A DNA stretch of 13,876 nt from Clostridiaceae bacterium (lineage in GTDB: Bacteria > Bacillota > Clostridia > Saccharofermentanales > DTU023): contig JAAZJV010000157.1 in NCBI GenBank assembly GCA_012800135.1, forward strand, positions 1-13,876. The letters are read 5' to 3'. Below the pieces are notes generated by a model, which was not told the DNA's origin, searched no databases, and saw only the letters and a list, made by a program, of their open reading frames with translations. The position numbers were made by a program, and so were the translations under genes. This document shows, piece by piece, positions 1 through 8,509 of the stretch (positions are counted from its first letter, which is position 1; every line of letters begins with the position of its first letter).

Positions 1-1433
1 GAAGCCAATGGCGATTCACCCGTATCGGTGGGCTCATACGATTTCACTTCAGGCAATAGCAGGGGCAACTGATCTTCAGGCAACGGCTGCCAGCCGCATG
101 TTTCGCAAAATACCATCGGGATCGGCTCGCCCCAATAGCGCTGACGCGAAAACACCCAGTCGCGGAGCCTGTAGTTGACACGCCGATGGCCGAGATTATT
201 CTCCTCAAGCCAGTCAGTCATTTTGACGATCGCGTCTTTGACATGTAACCCGTTAAGAAAACCGGAGTTCATCATGATACCGGTGTCAATATCGGTAAAA
301 GCGCGCTCGGTGATGTCGCCGCCTTCGACGACACAGCGGATCGGAAGATCAAACACCTTCGCGAACTCATAGTCACGGTCGTCGTGCCCCGGCACCGCCA
401 TAATAGCTCCCGTCCCATATGAGGTCAGGACATAGTCTGAAATAAAGATCGGAATGACTTCATCGTTGACGGGATTGATGCCATCCACGCCCTCAAGCCT
501 GATACCGGTTTTATCTTTATTGATCTCCGTGCGTTCAAAGTCGGATTTGCGCTTAGCTTCATCCTGATAGGCACGGACGTCTTCCGTATTTTGAATGAGG
601 CCTTCATCAAGCCACTTCTCAACGAGCTCATGCTCGGGCGACACGACCATATACATCGCGCCAAAAAGCGTATCCGGGCGCGTTGTATAGACATTTAAGG
701 GATCGCCCGCCGTCGTCGCAAAGTACACTTCCGCGCCGGTACTGCGGCCGATCCAGTTGCGCTGCTGAGTTTTGACACGCGAAATAAAATCGACGTCATC
801 CAGACCATCTAAGAGTTTTTGCGCATAGTCCGTGATCCGAAGCATCCACTGGCTCTTGACCCGTTGCGTCGTCTCCGTGCCGCAGCGTTCACAACATCCC
901 TCCACAACTTCCTCGTTGGCAAGCACCACCTTGCACGAGGGACACCAGTTAACAGCCATCTCCTTTTTATACGCCAGACCGGCTTTATAAAACTGCAGGA
1001 AGATCCACTGAGTAAACCGATAGTAGTTCGGATCTGTCGTGTTAACCTCGCGTGACCAATCGAAGCTGAAACCTAACGATTTCAACTGTCGTCTGAAATG
1101 GCGAATGTTGTCGCGCGTCACGGTCGCCGGATGTATACGATGCTGAATGGCATAGTTCTCCGTAGGAAGGCCGAATGCGTCCCATCCCATCGGGTACAAC
1201 ACGTTGTAGCCTTCAAGCCGCTTTTTTCTCGCGACAAGATCTAGCGCCGTATAGCTTCGGGGATGCCCGACGTGAAGTCCTTGTCCTGAAGGATAGGGAA
1301 ATTCAACGAGACAATAATATTTCGGTTTATCTGGCACCTTGCCGTCGCGCGGCTGTTCAGCGTGAAAAACACCGGACGCTTCCCAGCGTTCCTGCCATTT
1401 ACTTTCAATTTCGGAAAAACGATATTGATCCAT
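1..1433 (-). CDS. leuS: Leucyl-tRNA synthetase, N-terminal 477 residues (runs off left edge)
   Basis: Class Ia aminoacyl-tRNA synthetase that charges tRNA-Leu in the cytoplasm. In the visible part, the catalytic HIGH-type motif reads HVGH (residues 54-57), inside [15 protein letters not shown] Cys cluster CPSC...CERC (about 164-184) is the ZN1-like module. The editing (CP1) domain has [10 protein letters not shown] (about 250-259) and the deacylation motif [15 protein letters not shown] (about 341-354). The return to the catalytic core is [14 protein letters not shown]. The KMSKS loop and anticodon-binding region lie outside the window; full-length family members are about 800-870 residues. 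The ATG at 1433 is chosen because GGAGG lies 8 bases upstream; the ATG at 1440 is out of frame. The gene is divergent from the small multidrug-export gene. I looked for a T-box leader (common upstream of leuS in Bacillota) in 1434-1690 and found no T-box core. Identification is very secure. Confidence 0.97.
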   Translation of the reverse strand, partial: MDQYRFSEIESKWQERWEASGVFHAEQPRDGKVPDKPKYYCLVEFPYPSGQGLHVGHPRSYTALDLVARKKRLEGYNVLYPMGWDAFGLPTENYAIQHRIHPATVTRDNIRHFRRQLKSLGFSFDWSREVNTTDPNYYRFTQWIFLQFYKAGLAYKKEMAVNWCPSCKVVLANEEVVEGCCERCGTETTQRVKSQWMLRITDYAQKLLDGLDDVDFISRVKTQQRNWIGRSTGAEVYFATTAGDPLNVYTTRPDTLFGAMYMVVSPEHELVEKWLDEGLIQNTEDVRAYQDEAKRKSDFERTEINKDKTGIRLEGVDGINPVNDEVIPIFISDYVLTSYGTGAIMAVPGHDDRDYEFAKVFDLPIRCVVEGGDITERAFTDIDTGIMMNSGFLNGLHVKDAIVKMTDWLEENNLGHRRVNYRLRDWVFSRQRYWGEPIPMVFCETCGWQPLPEDQLPLLLPEVKSYEPTDTGESPLA

Positions 1434-1617
1434 TTAACATGCCTCCAACCGTTGTCCTATAAAGACAAACGCTGTTCTAAATAATACACGATAACGGAAA
1501 AGAATGCGCACTCCACCATCATCGGAAGGAGCTGACACATTTGTCGTCCGAAATACTATACATGAGGTCATAAAATAAGACGTTTTGATCGGGATTATGT
1601 GCGAATAGGGCATAACG

Positions 1618-1648
1618 TTGATATTCACCCGATGTGTTGTGGTAGAAT
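1618..1648 (+). promoter_or_regulatory. Candidate promoter for the small multidrug-export gene
   Basis: A -35-like TTGATA (1618-1623) and a -10 TAGAAT (1643-1648) are separated by 19 bases, slightly long. The -10 is preceded by TGG, giving an extended -10 (TGNTAGAAT) that can compensate. The predicted transcript start is near 1655, about 35 bases before the GTG start. The remainder of the 1434-1690 divergent gap must also carry the leuS promoter; TATAGT at 1555-1560 on the minus strand is a possible -10, but no good -35 accompanies it. Confidence 0.45.
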
Positions 1649-1690
1649 GCAAACGTTTGAGAATTCACTTAATTGAAGGGAACACAGTCT

Positions 1691-2170
1691 GTGACTAAAA
1701 AACTGCTTTGGATTTTCTTTATCTCGATGCTGCCTATTGTGGAAATACGCGGGGCGATGGTTTATGCGTCCGCGAACAATGTGCCGCTTCTTTGGGGCAT
1801 GCTGATCGGCATACTGGGAAACATGCTGCCGGTTCCTTTCATATTTTACCTTGCTCGCAAGTTCCTTACATGGGGCAAAGACCAGCGTTATATTTCCAAG
1901 ATCTGCGTCTTTTTCTTAGAACGCGGTGCCGCAGCAGGACGGAAGCTAACAGAGAAGGCCGGCTACGGCCTCTATGTCGCCCTTTTTGTCTTCGTCGCAA
2001 TCCCGCTTCCGGGAACGGGCGCATGGACAGGAACATTCGCTGCAAGTCTTTTAGATATGGATTTTAAGAAGAGCGTCATTGCGGTCATGGGAGGCGTCGT
2101 CGTCGCAGGACTACTAATCTACGCAGCTTCCATAGGCCTGATCTCAGCTTGGTTTGCCATCACAACATAA
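1691..2170 (+). CDS. Small multidrug-export family membrane protein (Sm_multidrug_ex, COG2426)
   Basis: A 159-residue integral membrane protein. Hydrophobic segments fall at about residues 4-22, 30-50, 90-110 and 130-155. Family signatures are the N-terminal LPIVEIRGAM, the LPVPFIFYLARKFL stretch, and IPLPGTGAWTGTFAASLLDMDFKKS near the middle. The family name implies drug export, but the evidence for that role is thin, so the function is best left as a small polytopic membrane protein. The frame is open upstream to a TTG at 1673. I prefer GTG at 1691 because GAAGGG (1675-1680) sits 10 bases ahead of it, whereas nothing resembling a ribosome site precedes the TTG. The gene is the only rightward gene in the window, is probably monocistronic, and is convergent with tatD. 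Confidence 0.85.
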   Translation: MTKKLLWIFFISMLPIVEIRGAMVYASANNVPLLWGMLIGILGNMLPVPFIFYLARKFLTWGKDQRYISKICVFFLERGAAAGRKLTEKAGYGLYVALFVFVAIPLPGTGAWTGTFAASLLDMDFKKSVIAVMGGVVVAGLLIYAASIGLISAWFAITT

Positions 2171-2277
2171 AAACACGTTTGCAATCATTCAACACCCACT
2201 ACAATCTTAATGATCGTGCTGTCATGACATGCTGATGAGATTAACTGATAAGGTTATACGTATCCGGCTAAGAATTG

Positions 2278-2323
2278 ATCGAACCGTTGTTGATTCGATA
2301 GAATGGTTGGATTTCTCCTTTTT
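2278..2323 (+). terminator. Weak candidate terminator between convergent genes
   Basis: ATCGAACC (2278-2285) can pair with GGTTGGAT (2305-2312) with one G-G mismatch, followed by a pyrimidine-rich TTTCTCCTTTTT tract. It lies about 110 bases after the export gene's stop codon. The alternative pairing ATCGAA/TTCGAT (2278-2283 with 2294-2299) is equally weak. Nothing stronger was seen in the 215-base gap 2171-2385. Confidence 0.25.
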
Positions 2324-2385
2324 AGAAAACGAAAGTTCTTCAGCGATGTCGATGTCAGATTGACCTGTATCACAATTACACGCAA

Positions 2386-3210
2386 TTAGCAGGATAAGCG
2401 AAAGAGCCGACATGCATTGTTGAAAGTCTGTAATGCGAGAATTTCCGTAGACACACCTCGGAGCTTGGCAGCTTCTTCACCGATCCATGGAAGATATGAG
2501 GGTTCGTTTCGGCGACCGCGCTTTTGACGTGGAGAAAGCCATGGCGCATCCGTCTCTAGGATCAAGCGATCATCCGGAACGGCAGCGATTGCCTCACGCG
2601 CCTTCTTGGCATTGCTATACGTGATGGGGCCGTCAAAACCGATCATAAATCCCATATCAAGGAAAATTTTTAACTTGTCTTTCGATTCCGAATAACAATG
2701 TAAAACTCCGGACGGATAGTCATCGGAAAATAGGCCTGCAGCGTGTGCACGTGTCAACACATCAATCATGTCTTTCGTCGCATCACGAAGATGAATGACG
2801 ACCGGAAGATCGAGTTCATACGCTAACTGAAGTTGCGATTCAAAAACTTGATGCTGTATATCGCGAGGCGAAAAATCGTAGTGAAAATCGAGCCCTATTT
2901 CACCGATTGCCACGACCGGCGCATCGCGTCCGTTCTCTAGTGCATGTCGGTTTGTTTTATCCAAGAGATCATGAAGCTGAGATGCCGTCCCCTCTTCCCA
3001 CGAGATTGCTTCATGAGGATGCACACCGATTGCCACATAAATCATCGGTTCATCGACGGCGAGCTCACAAGCTTTGCGCGCATCTTCCAGATCGGATGCC
3101 GGAAGAAGTATACGCGTCACACCGACTTCACGGGCACGCTGCAGGACAGTTGAACGATCGTCATCAAACACCTCGTCTTGAAGGTGCGCATGAGAATCAA
3201 ACCACTTCAT
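2386..3210 (-). CDS. tatD: TatD-family metal-dependent DNase/hydrolase
   Basis: A 274-residue TIM-barrel amidohydrolase-superfamily nuclease; TatD enzymes are Mg-dependent DNases tied to DNA repair and clearance. All expected metal ligands are visible: DSHAHL at the N-terminus (His7, His9), GEIGLDFHYDFSP with Glu104, PVVIHLRDA with His140, VLHCYSES with His171, and ETDAPWLSP with Asp221. Length is slightly above the usual 255-265 residues because of a short C-terminal tail. The ATG at 3210 has TTAGGAGA about 8 bases upstream. It lies 29 bases downstream of metG, the usual metS-tatD (yabD) pairing in Bacillota, and is probably cotranscribed. It is the last gene of the leftward block. Confidence 0.95.
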   Translation of the reverse strand: MKWFDSHAHLQDEVFDDDRSTVLQRAREVGVTRILLPASDLEDARKACELAVDEPMIYVAIGVHPHEAISWEEGTASQLHDLLDKTNRHALENGRDAPVVAIGEIGLDFHYDFSPRDIQHQVFESQLQLAYELDLPVVIHLRDATKDMIDVLTRAHAAGLFSDDYPSGVLHCYSESKDKLKIFLDMGFMIGFDGPITYSNAKKAREAIAAVPDDRLILETDAPWLSPRQKRGRRNEPSYLPWIGEEAAKLRGVSTEILALQTFNNACRLFRLSC

Positions 3211-3239
3211 TTTGTCGGTCTCCTAAGTCTGGAAAAAGA

Positions 3240-4808
3240 TTAAGGAGTGTACTCTTCCAACGCTTCCAACTCTTTTTCCATATCAATGCGCGGGAAAATG
3301 GCACTACCTTTGTAGACGTTCGGATTTGCGACGTAAAGATCGCGTTTTGCCGCCGATGCCCATGTCACATTCTCTGTCTCGAGAATTCCGAGCCGATCAC
3401 GGATGAGGGCGGGCGTGCGCGTCATAAACGGCGATATCATCACAGAAATCCGCCTCAAGTTGTCGGAAAGCGTATAGAGTACGGCAGCAAGTCGAGAATG
3501 ATCGGCCTCATCTCTTGCGAGGATCCATGGCGTAGTGAGATCGATGTATTTATTGCACTGACCGATCAGAGCCCAGATCGCTTCCAATGCAAGACTAAAT
3601 TCCAGCTTTTCGAGGTGTGAGTCAACGATCTTAAGGGTCTTATCGGCAAGATCGTCTAACTCAACGTCGATTTTCTCTTCAAGGCGCTCATCGGGGATGC
3701 CGTTCGGGAATGTTTTGACGACCATGGCGGCTGTGCGGCTTACAAGATTGCCGAGATCGTTCGCAAGATCGCTGTTGATGCGTTCGATCAGCGCCTGGTT
3801 TGAAAAGTTACCATCCGAACCGAATGGTACTTCGCGCAACAAAAAATATCGGATGGCGTCGACACCGTAACGATCCACCAGCACGATCGGATCAATAATA
3901 TTGCCTTTCGATTTTGACATTTTTCCGCCGCCGAAGAGCAACCAGCCATGAGAAAAAATGCATTTTGGCACAGGAACACCAAGCGCCATCAAGAGCGCCG
4001 GCCATATCAGCGAATGAAATCGGATGATGTCTTTGCCGACGAGATGGACATCGGCAGGCCAGTAACGGTTGAACAGTTCCGGCTCGTCAGGATAACCTAG
4101 CGCTGTAATGTAATTGCAGAGCGCGTCAACCCAAACGTACACAACGTGCGCGGGATCAAACGGTGCGGGAATGCCCCAATCAAATGCCGTACGCGTGATA
4201 GCCAAATCATCAAGACCCGGTTCAAGAAAATTTCGGATCATTTCATTGGCGCTGGAAGAAGGGAGAACGAATGTGCCGCTGCTAAAGAGTTCTTCTAATG
4301 GTTTCTGATAGTGGGACAGTCGGAAAAAATAACAATCTTCATCTGTCTTGTGGAGTTCACGCCCACAGTCAGGACACAGATGATCCGGCGCCTGTGCCGG
4401 CGTCCAGAAAGACTCGCATGGCGTGCAGTAAAGACCTTCGTAAACTCCTTTGTATATATCGCCCTGATCATAAAGTTTCTGCACGATCGCCTGTACGGAT
4501 GCCACGTGATGAGCATCCGTCGTGCGAATAAAACCGTCATATGAGATATCGAGAATTTTCCACAGAGCTTTCACGCCGACTGCCATCTTATCAACGTACG
4601 CCTGTGGCGTCATGCCTTCAGATTCTGCTGTCTGCTGAATTTTTTGCCCGTGTTCATCCATCCCCGTCAGAAAATAAACATCTTTGCCCCGCAAGCGGTG
4701 GTAGCGCGCCATAGCGTCGGCCGCAACTGTTGTGTAAGAGTTTCCGATATGTAACTGCCCGCTCGGATAATATATCGGGGTTGTGATGTAAAACGTTTCT
4801 CTTGTCAT
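3240..4808 (-). CDS. metG: Methionyl-tRNA synthetase, short form
   Basis: Class Ia synthetase charging initiator and elongator tRNA-Met. The HIGH motif appears as HIGN (residues 20-23) in PIYYPSGQLHIGNSYTT. A four-Cys zinc knuckle uses Cys128, 131, 145 and 148 (CTPC...CPDC). VWVDAL and the KMSKS loop KMSKSKGN (296-303) are intact, followed by the helical anticodon-binding domain. The protein ends at 522 residues and lacks the C-terminal EMAP/Trbp111-like tRNA-binding dimerisation domain that many clostridial and bacillar enzymes (about 640-660 residues) carry. The frame extends to a GTG at 4820, but ATG at 4808 has GGAG 6 bases upstream and the GTG overlaps the AGGAG itself, so the ATG is chosen. 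It is preceded by a 299-base gap and followed by tatD after 29 bases. Confidence 0.96.
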   Translation of the reverse strand: MTRETFYITTPIYYPSGQLHIGNSYTTVAADAMARYHRLRGKDVYFLTGMDEHGQKIQQTAESEGMTPQAYVDKMAVGVKALWKILDISYDGFIRTTDAHHVASVQAIVQKLYDQGDIYKGVYEGLYCTPCESFWTPAQAPDHLCPDCGRELHKTDEDCYFFRLSHYQKPLEELFSSGTFVLPSSSANEMIRNFLEPGLDDLAITRTAFDWGIPAPFDPAHVVYVWVDALCNYITALGYPDEPELFNRYWPADVHLVGKDIIRFHSLIWPALLMALGVPVPKCIFSHGWLLFGGGKMSKSKGNIIDPIVLVDRYGVDAIRYFLLREVPFGSDGNFSNQALIERINSDLANDLGNLVSRTAAMVVKTFPNGIPDERLEEKIDVELDDLADKTLKIVDSHLEKLEFSLALEAIWALIGQCNKYIDLTTPWILARDEADHSRLAAVLYTLSDNLRRISVMISPFMTRTPALIRDRLGILETENVTWASAAKRDLYVANPNVYKGSAIFPRIDMEKELEALEEYTP

Positions 4809-4911
4809 GTAATTCTCCACTCCTCATATAAAAGTTAACAGCGAACCCGAATCCGTTATCGGGCACCGTTGTATTCTGCTTTTCATGCTTTGCCGCTTGC
4901 CTTCGCCTTCC

Positions 4912-5059
4912 GTCGACGCTCTTGCCATAATAACCGACTATCGTATCGCGAAAATGTTTTCAAAAGGCGGCATCCCAAAAGCACTTGCGCGCTCTTTTCA
5001 AAATATCCGACGTGTCATGCCGCGAAAATGCTTTTCGAAAGATGGCATCCCAAAAGCAT
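4912..5059. repeat. Diverged tandem direct repeat, two copies of about 75 bases
   Basis: The 299-base gap between rsmI and metG holds two adjacent copies, about 4912-4984 and 4985-5059. The best-conserved core is 4947-4983 against 5021-5058, 34 of 38 positions matching with one single-base indel; both contain CGCGAAAATG, TTTTC and GGCATCCCAAAAGCA. The left halves also align (CGCTCTT at 4917 and 4990, then ATA..CCGAC-type blocks) with more changes. Spacing is 73 bases on the left side and 75 on the right. In copy 2, TGCTTTT (5029-5035) and AAAAGCA (5052-5058) can form a 7-base-pair stem. The right flank (5060-5107) and left flank (4809-4911) hold no clear gene or terminator. Its nature is unknown: a decayed duplication or a small interspersed element are both possible. 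Confidence 0.7.
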
Positions 5060-5107
5060 CACTACGCTTCCTATCTTCTCATAATCTCAGAAAAGATGAA
5101 ACCGGTA

Positions 5108-5998
5108 TTACATCACTTTGAGAGCTAAGTCGTACAACAGGTTTCGAGCGGCGCCTGTCGTCTCCGAAACAGCGTTCACCGCGTCTTTCACAGAAAGACC
5201 TTCGGCAAGGCAATCGCGAAGACGCTTTTCCAAGTCAGCGTCGTCTATGTCATCATGTGGCACACCGGTTCTTCGCAAGAATTCAGAACGACCTTCTAAG
5301 ACAAGCGTAAACTCACCTTTCGGTGTCGTGTTCTCATAATAAGCCTTGGCCTCCTTGATCGTAAAATACAGGAATTCCTCGTACTTTTTCGTTAATTCAC
5401 GTGCCAAGACGACGCGACGCGACGCGAGATCGTTCGCTTCCAAATCGGCAAGCGTTTTTCGAATCCGATGCGGCGCTTCATAGAAGACAACGGTGCGGAG
5501 TTCTTTTGCGATATCAGATAGATATTCTCGTCGCGCCTTTCCCTTGACAGGGATAAAACTTTCAAAAACAAAGCGCGTAGTATCCAAACCTGAGGCGGCG
5601 ACGGCAGAAAGAAGCGCGGAAGGACCAGGAATAACGGAAACCGGAATACCTTGTTCAACAGCAAGCCTGACCAATGCTTCCCCCGGATCAGAGATACAGG
5701 GCATCCCGGCGTCTGAAATCAGTGCGATCGATTTCCCCTGCCTAAGATCCTCCAACAATTGGGCATGTCGAATGTGCTTGTTGTGCTCGTAGTAGCTGAT
5801 AATCCGGTTCCCAATTCCAAGAGAGGACATCAAACGCGCCGCACGACGCGTATCTTCGGCGGCAATGTAATCGACGTTTTCGAGCGTTGTCTTTGCGCGG
5901 GGACTTAAATCGTCTCGATTGCCGAGCGGTGTCGCCACTAGATACAGCATTCCCTCGCGCGCAACGTGCTCTTCTGCGATAATGAATTCATCCGCCAT
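5108..5998 (-). CDS. rsmI: 16S rRNA (cytidine1402-2'-O)-methyltransferase RsmI
   Basis: A 296-residue tetrapyrrole-methylase-fold enzyme that 2'-O-methylates C1402 of 16S rRNA in the ribosomal P site, using S-adenosylmethionine. Family blocks in order: GMLYLVATPLGNRDDLSPRA (16-35), AAEDTRR (46-52), SDAGMPCISDPGEALV (95-110), VIPGPSALLSA, FVFESFIPVKGKARR, VVFYEAPHRI, and a C-terminal helical domain (DAVNAVSETTGAARNLLYDLAL). The N-terminal block reads GNRDD instead of the commoner GNLxD. The start is uncertain: ATG at 5998 has only weak purine-rich sequence upstream, while an internal ATG at 5950 begins right at the conserved MLYLVATP block but has its GAGGG too close. The gene begins 4 bases after the ABC ATPase stop, suggesting translational coupling with the importer operon. 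In B. subtilis its homologue (yabC) lies near metS and tatD, matching this context. Confidence 0.95.
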   Translation of the reverse strand: MADEFIIAEEHVAREGMLYLVATPLGNRDDLSPRAKTTLENVDYIAAEDTRRAARLMSSLGIGNRIISYYEHNKHIRHAQLLEDLRQGKSIALISDAGMPCISDPGEALVRLAVEQGIPVSVIPGPSALLSAVAASGLDTTRFVFESFIPVKGKARREYLSDIAKELRTVVFYEAPHRIRKTLADLEANDLASRRVVLARELTKKYEEFLYFTIKEAKAYYENTTPKGEFTLVLEGRSEFLRRTGVPHDDIDDADLEKRLRDCLAEGLSVKDAVNAVSETTGAARNLLYDLALKVM

Positions 5999-6002
5999 CG
6001 GA

Positions 6003-7571
6003 TCACATCATCTTTTCTTCGACGGACGTTTCCTTAATACTTCCTTTTCGGATGTCGTCTAAAGTACGACCGCCCATCATCAGCCCCATCTCCTCAACAG
6101 TCGTTTCCGACGGCCTGACGCATCCCATGGCGCGTCCTTCGTAGAGGACGATGATGCGGTCGCTTAGACGCATGATTTCTTCCATCTCTGTCGAAACGAG
6201 GACGATGCCTACACCCTTGTCGCGCTGATCAATCAGTTGGTTGTGAATGTATTCTACTGCGCCGACGTCAAGACCGCGTGTCGGATGCATGGCGATCAGA
6301 AGCTTGGGCTGGCGGCTGATCTCGCGCGCCACTACAACTTTCTGCTGATTGCCGCCGGAGAGATTTTGAGCCAGCTCATAGGGACTCGGCGTTTTAACGG
6401 AAAAGTCCTGAATCAGCTTTGCACTGCGCTCCTCAACCCCGATCCAGTTCATCAAAGCACCTTTCCCGAAGTCTTTTTTGTAATAGTCTTGCAGTGCAAA
6501 ATTCTCAACCAGCGTCATAGGCATGACAAGACCCGTTTTTTGCCGATCTTGGGGAATGTGCGAAACGTCATTGGACATGATGTCTCGAGTCGAAAGCTTC
6601 AAAAGATCTTTCCCCTGATACAGGGCTTCTCCGCTTGATGCGCTGCGAATGCCGGTTAAACATTCGACCAGCTCGGCCTGTCCATTGCCGTCAACACCGG
6701 CGATTCCGAGGATCTCTCCTTTGTGCACCTCAAAAGTAAGATCTTCTAATAACTTACCCTCGTTCGACTTTTCACGATGCAAGGAAAGGTTATTAACCTC
6801 AAGCAGTGTATCGCCGACCGGTTGTTGGCGCGTGACAGCATCGAAATGGATATCGCGTCCGACCATCAGACGTGCAAGTTCTTCAACAGAGCATTGATCG
6901 ATATCATAAGTGCCAACGACTGTTCCCAAACGAAGCACGGTCACACGATCCGAAATCTCTTTGACTTCATCTAATTTATGACTGATAAATATCACTGTGA
7001 ATTGATTATCCGTCAACGCGCGTATCATCTTAAAGAGAGCACGCGCCTCTTGCGGCGTCAGTACAGCGGTCGGCTCGTCAAGAATCAATATTTTTGCGCC
7101 GCGAAAGAGAGCTTTAATAATCTCCACGCGTTGCATTTCTCCGACGGAAAGCGTGCCGACAATGGCATCAGGATCAATCTCCATACCGTAACGCTCGGCA
7201 AGCTCCTTCAAACGTCGTCCGGCCTCTTTGCGGTCAAGTTTAATGGAACTCCCTTCTTTGTCACCGATCAGGCAATTTTCGGTCACCGTCATCGTCGGGA
7301 TTAACATAAAATGTTGGTGCACCATGCCGATGCCACGTTCCATCGCATCACGTGCAGAGTTGAATCGAACAGTTTCACCTTCTAGACGAATTTCGCCGGA
7401 CGTCGGTTTATAAAGGCCGCACAAAATATTCATCAACGTGCTTTTGCCGGCGCCGTTTTCGCCTAAAAGCGCATGCACTTCTCCTTCCTTCACCGAAAAA
7501 CAGATGCAGTCATTGGCCAGCACACCGGGAAATTGTTTGCAGATATTCTCCATCTCAAGAATGACACCCAT
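6003..7571 (-). CDS. Nucleoside-type ABC importer, double ATP-binding subunit (NupO/YufO-like)
   Basis: A 522-residue cytoplasmic ATPase with two fused ABC domains that drives the two adjacent permeases. Domain 1 is canonical: Walker A GENGAGKST (37-45), Q-loop HQHFMLIP, signature LSVGE (141-145), Walker B ILILDEP (161-167), H-loop SHK (His198). Domain 2 has a signature LSGGNQQK (404-411) and TRGLDVGA, but Walker A is GVDGNGQAE (292-300) without the lysine, and the Walker B region LLIAMHP lacks the Asp-Glu pair. One consensus ATP site and one degenerate site are typical of the BMP/nucleoside importer family. Start ATG 7571 has AGGAG 6 bases upstream and follows the second permease by 10 bases. 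Here the ATPase is the last of the four importer genes, whereas it follows the binding protein in B. subtilis yufN-O-P-Q. The substrate cannot be read from the ATPase. Confidence 0.93.
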   Translation of the reverse strand: MGVILEMENICKQFPGVLANDCICFSVKEGEVHALLGENGAGKSTLMNILCGLYKPTSGEIRLEGETVRFNSARDAMERGIGMVHQHFMLIPTMTVTENCLIGDKEGSSIKLDRKEAGRRLKELAERYGMEIDPDAIVGTLSVGEMQRVEIIKALFRGAKILILDEPTAVLTPQEARALFKMIRALTDNQFTVIFISHKLDEVKEISDRVTVLRLGTVVGTYDIDQCSVEELARLMVGRDIHFDAVTRQQPVGDTLLEVNNLSLHREKSNEGKLLEDLTFEVHKGEILGIAGVDGNGQAELVECLTGIRSASSGEALYQGKDLLKLSTRDIMSNDVSHIPQDRQKTGLVMPMTLVENFALQDYYKKDFGKGALMNWIGVEERSAKLIQDFSVKTPSPYELAQNLSGGNQQKVVVAREISRQPKLLIAMHPTRGLDVGAVEYIHNQLIDQRDKGVGIVLVSTEMEEIMRLSDRIIVLYEGRAMGCVRPSETTVEEMGLMMGGRTLDDIRKGSIKETSVEEKMM

Positions 7572-7581
7572 AACCTACTCC

Positions 7582-8508
7582 TTAGCCGCGTTTGTACGGT
7601 TTGCCGAGCGAGGCGGGTGCCACAGCACGGCTTGCGAAAATGGTCAGCGCAATGATCGTCAATATATAGGGAATCATCGTCAGGAACGTATAGGGAATGC
7701 CGATGCCGGCCACTTGAAGCACGTTGCTGACCACGTTGCCCGCCATGAAAATCATCGCAGCAACCATGATGCCGGCCGGTTTATATTTGCCGAAAATTAC
7801 TGCTGCCAACGCGATGTAACCGCGCCCGGCAACCATATCTTCTGCGAAAAAGTCCAGCAATCCCGTCGAAAGAAACGCACCGCCTGCGGCAACAATCGTG
7901 CTGCCGACAATCGTCGCCAAATACTGCGTACGATACACATTGATACCTAGTGTATCCGCCACTCGCGGATTCTCACCGACCGATCGAAGGTTGAGCCCAG
8001 GCTTCGTTTTGAAAAGGAAATAGTGTATCACGGGGACGAGCAAGAAAGCGATGTAGACAATCGGCATCTGAGCAAAAAACGCGCGTCCTATAACAGGTAT
8101 TTTCGATAAGAGCGGAATTTCCAATACCTTAAACGCATCGACTTTTGTCACGGTCGTCTCAATGCCGAACAAAACGCGATTCAACGTGGTTGAAAGGCTC
8201 AGTCCCAGAATATTAAGCGCGGCACCGACGACCGTCTGGTTAGCGCGAAGTGTAACTGTAAGCACGGCAAAGAGCAGACCGAATATGGCACCTGCCAACA
8301 TGGCCAGCAAGAGTCCCAACCAGACACTACCGAAATAGTGAGATCCGGCGACGGCGGACAGCGCGGCGATCAGCATTATGCCTTCAGCACCGATATTCAA
8401 AAGGCCGCTCCAATTCATGAGCAAAAGACCGAGACCCGCCAACAGAACCGGAGCCGCCATGCGGATATCCGTAAACAGGTAACCGCCAATGGTTTGAAGT
8501 AAATCCAT
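7582..8508 (-). CDS. ABC importer permease, nucleoside type (NupQ/YufQ-like)
   Basis: A 308-residue polytopic membrane protein of the BPD_transp_2 family (PF02653), with about 8-10 hydrophobic segments. Recognisable stretches are APVLLAGLGLLLMNWSGLLNIGAEG near residues 19-43, LRANQTVVGAALNILGL in the first half, LNLRSVGENPRVADTLGINV (the cytoplasmic coupling-loop region with the conserved EAA-like context), and GRGYIALAAVIFGKYKP near the C-terminus. It should form a heterodimer with the preceding permease. Start ATG 8508 lies one base after the stop of the preceding permease gene; its GAGGTGG ribosome site is within that gene's last codons, so the two are translationally coupled. Its role with the neighbouring BMP lipoprotein is import of a nucleoside or purine; the exact substrate is not shown by the sequence. 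Confidence 0.93.
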   Translation of the reverse strand: MDLLQTIGGYLFTDIRMAAPVLLAGLGLLLMNWSGLLNIGAEGIMLIAALSAVAGSHYFGSVWLGLLLAMLAGAIFGLLFAVLTVTLRANQTVVGAALNILGLSLSTTLNRVLFGIETTVTKVDAFKVLEIPLLSKIPVIGRAFFAQMPIVYIAFLLVPVIHYFLFKTKPGLNLRSVGENPRVADTLGINVYRTQYLATIVGSTIVAAGGAFLSTGLLDFFAEDMVAGRGYIALAAVIFGKYKPAGIMVAAMIFMAGNVVSNVLQVAGIGIPYTFLTMIPYILTIIALTIFASRAVAPASLGKPYKRG

Positions 8509-8509
8509 A

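Noticed and set aside
1434..1690. Possible T-box leader upstream of leuS
   Set aside because: The T-box core (AGGGUGGNACCGCG-type) is absent on the minus strand and no terminator/antiterminator pair with a U-tract is visible.
2220..2229. Perfect palindrome TGTCATGACA, sharing half-sites with the dyad at 9767-9780
   Set aside because: Ten bases is too short to be significant alone, and its place between convergent genes is not a natural operator position.
2222..2413. A 63-codon minus-strand frame with a hydrophobic, Cys-containing start that looks like a lipoprotein signal
   Set aside because: It overlaps the end of tatD by 28 bases, has no ribosome site, and its remainder is Ser/Ile-rich without family resemblance; it is probably a chance frame.
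3240..4820. GTG start for metG at 4820
   Set aside because: The GTG overlaps the AGGAG sequence itself, leaving no spacing; the ATG at 4808 with GGAG 6 bases upstream is better.
4809..4911. Possible S-box or T-box leader for metG
   Set aside because: No core motif of either class is recognisable, and no terminator with a U-tract precedes the ribosome site.
4885..5121. Plus-strand 78-codon frame across the tandem repeat
   Set aside because: It lacks a ribosome site and known domain; its internal similarity is explained by the DNA repeat. It is reported as a repeat instead of a gene.
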